Position numbers and translations under genes: made by a program | The notes under the pieces: model-generated | The model's database searches: none | What the model saw: the letters and a program-made list of their open reading frames with translations, nothing else | Told to the model about the DNA's origin: nothing | In this document: positions 14,004-17,602 of the stretch, one piece after another | Position numbering within the stretch: position 1 is the stretch's first letter | How the letters are laid out: every line of letters starts with the position of its first letter | Origin: Candidatus Melainabacteria bacterium | GTDB lineage: Bacteria > Cyanobacteriota > Vampirovibrionia > Vampirovibrionales > JAJTHC01 | Direction of reading: 5' to 3' | Length of the DNA stretch: 17,602 nucleotides | Assembly: GCA_026389055.1 (NCBI GenBank) | Contig: JAPLIO010000078.1 | Location: 3,043-20,644 of the forward strand

Positions 14004-17000
14004 ATGGAACGATTATTGCTAGCCCTAACCAAACAACGGGTGCTAATTCTCGCCTTTTTTACGCTGTGCATCATTGGCGGATTAGTGGCGTTCCAAAGCG
14101 TGCCGATTGACGCCTTCCCAGATTTAACCAATAATCAAGTGCAAGTACTAACGGAAACGGCAGGTATGGCACCTGTTGAAACCGAAGAGCTGGTAACCAT
14201 TCCCATAGAATCGTTAATGAATGGGTTACCTCGGGTTCAGCAGGTGCGGTCTATTTCAAAATTTGGGCTTTCGGTGGTAACCATCGTTTTTGAAGATGGC
14301 GTGGATACCTATTTCGCTAGGCAATTGGTTAATGAGCGGGTACAAACCGCCAAAAGCAGGCTGCCCTTGGGTATTTCTCCTGAATTGGGGCCTATTACCA
14401 CGGGTATGGGTGAGCTTTACCAGTATGTGGTAGAAGGCAAAGGCTATACGCCCATGCAACTAAAAACGTTGCATGATTGGGAAATTAAATATCAGCTTCG
14501 TACGGTGCCTGGGGTGAATGAAGTGAATACTTGGGGGGGCTTTACGCAGGAATATGCCGTAACTGTTTCGCCAGATAAGCTATTGCAGTACAATCTAACA
14601 CTGAAAGAATTATTCATGGCCTTAGCCAATAATAACGGCAATTTTTCGGGTGGTATTATTGAACACCATGCCGAACAGTTTATTGTGCGTGGGCTGGGCA
14701 GGGTCAACAGTTTGGCAGATATTGGCAACATTATTGTGAAACAGAATGGGCATAAGCCTATTTTGGTTAGCACCATTGCAGATGTTTCTTTTGGTTCAGC
14801 CCTTCGGCAGGGGGCGGTAACTAAAGACGGGCAAGGCGAAGTGGTAACGGGCATGGTCATGATGCTGAAGGGCGAAAATAGCCGAAATGTAATTAACAGG
14901 GTGAAAAGCAAAATTGAAACGCTCCACAAAAGTTTGCCCGAAGGCGTGGGTATTACGCCTTTTTACGACCAAACCCACTTGGTAGAACAAACCCTGCACA
15001 CCGTGCAATCCAACTTAATTGAAGGCGGATTGCTGGTTATTACCATTTTACTGCTGATGTTAGGTAATTTACGAGCCGCCCTTATTGTAGCGGTTACCAT
15101 TCCCCTTTCGCTGATGTTTTCCTTTATGGGCATGAAGCTAATGGGTATTACCGCCAATATTATGAGCTTAGGGGCGTTGGATTTTGGTATGATTGTGGAT
15201 GGTGCCATCGTCATGGTGGAAAACACGTTGCGAAAATTGGGGCATCCCCCTGAAAACCCACCGCTAAGCCACAGAGCCATTATTCAAGCTTCGTTAAAAG
15301 AAATGGCGAAACCCATTCTGTTTGGGGTGCTTATTATTGCCGTGGTGTATATGCCTATTTTATCGTTGGAAGGTATGGAATATAAACTCTTTTCCCCTAT
15401 GGTGTTCACCGTTATTTTTGCCCTGTTAGGGTCTTTATTGGTGGCGTTGTTATTGATTCCCGTGTTGTGTAGCTTTTTTCTGCGGGGTAAGATTATGGAA
15501 AAACCCAATTGGTTAGTGGAAAGTGTTCGCAAGCCTTACCAACGCCTGTTACAGTGGGCATTTGCTCATCAAAAAAAGACGCTCGTTACGGCTTCGGTTA
15601 TTTTCATTCTGACGATGGTATCCGTGCCGTTTCTAGGAACAGAATTTGTCCCGAAGTTGGATGAAGGCGATTTTATCGTTAATAGCATCGGGTTACCGAG
15701 TGTTTCTTTGGCTCAAACAGCTAAAACAACGACCCAAATTGAACAAGTATTGTTGCGATACCCCGAAGTAAAAACAGTCGTCTCCAAAATTGGTCGACCA
15801 GATTTAGCGACAGATCCCATGAGCCCCAACGCAGCGGATTCCTATGTAACGCTGAAACCCCCTTCACAATGGCGGCAGGGCGTTACGAAAGCCTCTTTAC
15901 TAGCGGGTATTCGTAAAGCGTTGCCTGAAAATGTTTTAGGCGTTAATTTCAACTTTACTCAACCCATTGAAATGCGAGTCAACGAGCTGGTTTCGGGCAT
16001 CCGAGCGGATTTAGCTATTAAATTATTTGGCGATGATATGCAGACCTTAATTGCAAAAGCGGCAGAAATTGAACGAGTCATGGGCAGCATTGCAGGGCAG
16101 GCGGATTTACAGACGGAAAAACTTTCGGGTAGTGGGCAATTGCTTATTACACCAGACAGAGCAAAAATGGCACGCTACGGCGTAACCATGAGCGATATTC
16201 GCACCTTGGTGGAAACCGCCATTATGGGTACGCCTGTTTCTGAAGTGCTAAAAGGCAAACAACGCTTTGCACTAAGGGTGAAATTCCCGCACGGCAACCA
16301 AGTAGACCCTGATGCGGTGGGGAACTTTCTGATTGAAACCACGGCTGGGCAACGTATTCCGCTTCGGCAAGTGGCTATTGTTGAAACGGGGGAAAGTTTA
16401 GAGGTGGTCAACAGGGAATTGGGGCAGCGTCGTATTATTATTCAAATGAATGTTAAAAACAGAGATATAGGCTCGTTTGTGGCGGAAGGTAAACGTAAAA
16501 TTGCCGAACAAGTAGCTCTGCCCCTTGGTTATACGTTGGATTGGGGCGGGCAGTTTGAAAATCAACAACGAGCCATGAAAAAATTGATGCTAGCGGTACC
16601 CTTAGCCATTTTGGTTATTTTTGGGTTGCTAATGGCGACGTTTTCAAAACTGAAACATGCCCTGTTGGTTATTTTGAATGTTCCTTTTGCGTTGATTGGG
16701 GGCGTTTTAGGGCTTTGGGTGGGTGGGCTTTATTTAAGTGTGCCAGCCTTGGTTGGGTTTATCGCCTTGTTTGGGGTGGCTATTCTGAATGGCTTGGTGT
16801 TAGTTTCTACTATCAATGGGTTGCGAGAATCGGAAGGCTTGCCCTTAGCAGTGGCGATTGAACAAGGGGCAGAAACGAGGTTGCGTCCTGTATTGATGAC
16901 GGCGTTGGTGGCGGGTTTGGGCTTTATGCCAATGGCACTTTCAACGGGGTCTGGGGCGGAAGTGCAGAAGCCGTTAGCCATTGTGGTTATTGGCGGGCTG

Positions 17001-17090
17001 ATAACTTCAACGTTGTTGACGTTAGTGGTGTTGCCTGTGCTTTATCGGTGGATTAGTCACTCTGAAGCAATCGATGACGAAGAGGGGTAA
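14004..17090 (+). CDS. Heavy-metal RND efflux pump, CzcA type (HME-RND)
   Basis: This proton-driven inner-membrane pump exports metal ions through the adaptor and channel encoded just upstream. At 1028 residues it has the full RND architecture: TM1 at about 12-30, a large periplasmic loop (31-335), TM2-6 (336-500), TM7 at about 525-547, a second loop, and five C-terminal TMs from about 868 (VPLAILVIFGLLM). The diagnostic TM4 motif is DFGMIVDGAIVMVEN (Asp393, Asp399, Glu406), the pattern of the divalent-cation HME group (Co, Zn, Cd, Ni). The Cu/Ag pumps of the CusA group carry a different motif at this position. The substrate is therefore more likely divalent metal, but this is inference. The start ATG at 14004 has a purine run (AAGAAGGGGG) 17-26 bases upstream, inside the preceding gene. 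The stop codon TAA abuts a MITE-like element. No metal sensor or two-component regulator is in the window. Confidence 0.96.
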   Translation: MERLLLALTKQRVLILAFFTLCIIGGLVAFQSVPIDAFPDLTNNQVQVLTETAGMAPVETEELVTIPIESLMNGLPRVQQVRSISKFGLSVVTIVFEDGVDTYFARQLVNERVQTAKSRLPLGISPELGPITTGMGELYQYVVEGKGYTPMQLKTLHDWEIKYQLRTVPGVNEVNTWGGFTQEYAVTVSPDKLLQYNLTLKELFMALANNNGNFSGGIIEHHAEQFIVRGLGRVNSLADIGNIIVKQNGHKPILVSTIADVSFGSALRQGAVTKDGQGEVVTGMVMMLKGENSRNVINRVKSKIETLHKSLPEGVGITPFYDQTHLVEQTLHTVQSNLIEGGLLVITILLLMLGNLRAALIVAVTIPLSLMFSFMGMKLMGITANIMSLGALDFGMIVDGAIVMVENTLRKLGHPPENPPLSHRAIIQASLKEMAKPILFGVLIIAVVYMPILSLEGMEYKLFSPMVFTVIFALLGSLLVALLLIPVLCSFFLRGKIMEKPNWLVESVRKPYQRLLQWAFAHQKKTLVTASVIFILTMVSVPFLGTEFVPKLDEGDFIVNSIGLPSVSLAQTAKTTTQIEQVLLRYPEVKTVVSKIGRPDLATDPMSPNAADSYVTLKPPSQWRQGVTKASLLAGIRKALPENVLGVNFNFTQPIEMRVNELVSGIRADLAIKLFGDDMQTLIAKAAEIERVMGSIAGQADLQTEKLSGSGQLLITPDRAKMARYGVTMSDIRTLVETAIMGTPVSEVLKGKQRFALRVKFPHGNQVDPDAVGNFLIETTAGQRIPLRQVAIVETGESLEVVNRELGQRRIIIQMNVKNRDIGSFVAEGKRKIAEQVALPLGYTLDWGGQFENQQRAMKKLMLAVPLAILVIFGLLMATFSKLKHALLVILNVPFALIGGVLGLWVGGLYLSVPALVGFIALFGVAILNGLVLVSTINGLRESEGLPLAVAIEQGAETRLRPVLMTALVAGLGFMPMALSTGSGAEVQKPLAIVVIGGLITSTLLTLVVLPVLYRWISHSEAIDDEEG

Positions 17091-17235
17091 TACCAATTCA
17101 CAGTTTAAATGGCGTCAGCGTATACGTTGTTACCAGCAAGTTAAAAATCCTCAACCCTACGTCTCTGTACTCCTGCGGTTTTTAACTTACTGGTGCCTAG
17201 TCTCCATCTAACGACATTCAATCTGTGAATCGGTA
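17091..17235. mobile_element. MITE-like palindromic element (member 1 of a two-member family)
   Basis: The left end, ATACCAATTCACAG from 17090, matches the inverse of the right end (CTGTGAATCGGTAT, ending 17236) at 23 of 28 positions when extended inward. A nested pair, ACCAGCAAGTTAAAAA at 17132-17147 and TTTTTAACTTACTGGT at 17179-17194, pairs at 15 of 16 positions, so the whole unit could fold as one long hairpin. TA dinucleotides sit at both outer ends, compatible with a TA target site as in IS630/Tc1-type elements, although TA is also part of the terminal motif. The left end abuts the czcA-type stop codon and overlaps it at its last base. Confidence 0.75.
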
Positions 17236-17297
17236 TGAATCCTAATAAAGGCTTAATTTTAGGGCTTGCTTTGTTATGCTAGAATAATTATCTGTAA

Positions 17298-17599
17298 TAC
17301 CAATTGACAATTAAAATAGCGTAAGAGTTCAAACCACCCAGTAGGAACGACCATCGCATTTGCTCTGCAGCTGCCGATGCGTTCCGTCCACCGCAGGGGC
17401 AAAAAGAACATCCCGCCGTCAATGCCCTTCTGGTGGCATAGGCGGGTGGCGTTTAGGGTGGTTTTTCCGTAGGGGCTTGCCCCTGAATTTGTGGGGGGTG
17501 TTGGGGGGTGCCCAAACAGGCACCCCCTAACAAACCAACCAGCCAAAGACTGAAACAACAATCGATGAAAGAACACGCTATTTAATCTGTGAATGGGTA
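17298..17599. mobile_element. MITE-like element carrying a GC-rich centre (member 2)
   Basis: The left end ATACCAATTGACA...TAGCGT (17297-17322) and the inverse of the right end (ATACCCATTCACAG...TAGCGT, from 17600 backwards) agree at 21 of 26 positions. They share the same terminal consensus as the element at 17091-17235, so both belong to one family. The interior of about 250 bases holds an inverted, diverged copy of the structured repeat's first hairpin region (17471-17527). TA lies at both ends. The minus-strand open frame covering it is not convincing as a gene, since it is repeat sequence throughout. Confidence 0.7.
17471..17527 (-). repeat. Diverged inverted copy of the structured repeat's left part (copy C)
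   Basis: On the minus strand this reads GGGGGTGCC, TGTTTG, GGCACCCCCC, then AACACCCCCC, ACAAATTC and AGGGGC. This matches copy A and copy B through the first hairpin, the second C6 run and the start of the second hairpin. The first hairpin is perfectly paired here, where copy A has an A-C mismatch. The second hairpin is reduced to AGGGGC-TT-GCCCCT on the plus strand. Confidence 0.6.
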
Positions 17600-17602
17600 T
17601 AA

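Larger units (their letters stand above)
17091..17602. other. Downstream region after the efflux operon: repeats only
   Basis: Apart from the two MITE-like elements, the 62 bases between them (17236-17297) contain TATGCT/TAGAAT at 17275-17285, which resemble -10 boxes but lack a -35. No terminator with a T-tract follows the efflux operon, though the long hairpin of the first element could stop or process the transcript. Confidence 0.55.

Noticed and set aside
17274..17576. Minus-strand frame of 100 codons downstream of the efflux operon
   Set aside because: It lies almost wholly inside a terminal-inverted-repeat element and covers its hairpins and GC-rich runs. It has no family resemblance and is likely a by-product.
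1..17602. CRISPR array or prophage
   Set aside because: No regularly spaced direct repeats are present. The lone amidase is the only phage-like gene, with no integrase, capsid or holin.

Overview
The window carries nine protein-coding genes. It comes from a diderm (Gram-negative-type) bacterium, because it encodes a complete tripartite RND metal-efflux system with an outer-membrane channel. It also carries a futalosine-pathway menaquinone gene (mqnC) and a bacterial SOUL protein. The style (moderate GC, many A/T-ending codons, weak Shine-Dalgarno sequences, intergenic gaps full of inverted repeats) fits several little-sampled phyla. The non-photosynthetic cyanobacterial relatives (Vampirovibrionia/Melainabacteria) are one guess, which I cannot prove from the sequence.

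Layout. Positions 3-1205 (+) are the 3' part of a gene for an unrecognised, probably C-terminally membrane-anchored protein; its frame is open to the window edge. Positions 1376-4246 (+) encode a 956-residue all-helical repeat protein of unknown role. Positions 4681-5328 (+) encode an endolysin-like amidase, which converges on rlmN (5349-6479, -). mqnC (7187-8287, +) converges on a SOUL-family gene (8412-9026, -), with a strong hairpin terminator between them. Positions 9422-11383 (+) encode a duplicated-ATPase ABC-F protein. Its 3' end overlaps the first gene of a czcCBA-type operon: outer-membrane factor 11335-12723, membrane-fusion protein 12720-13991 and RND pump 14004-17090. The first two of these three genes overlap by ATGA and the third follows after 12 bases.

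The most interesting content lies between the genes. A repeated element of about 290 bp occurs at 4268-4558 and 6749-7040, with a fragment at 1250-1287 and a diverged inverted copy at about 17471-17527. The two full copies differ mainly inside predicted stems, where the changes are compensatory. The loops and joining segments, including a 20-base block TGCTTCGCTACGCTCGCACC, are identical. This is what selection on a folded RNA or single-stranded DNA structure leaves behind. I cannot match it to a known family.

There are also at least four MITE-like elements with terminal inverted repeats and no transposase: 6596-6737 (15 bp perfect ends), 9055-9225 (16 bp perfect ends, lying 28 bp upstream of the SOUL start codon), and two relatives sharing one kind of end at 17091-17235 and 17298-17599. 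A shorter inverted repeat lies at 9237-9319. The coding genes look ordinary and intact, so the window is best read as housekeeping and metal-resistance genes separated by short non-autonomous mobile or structural repeats.
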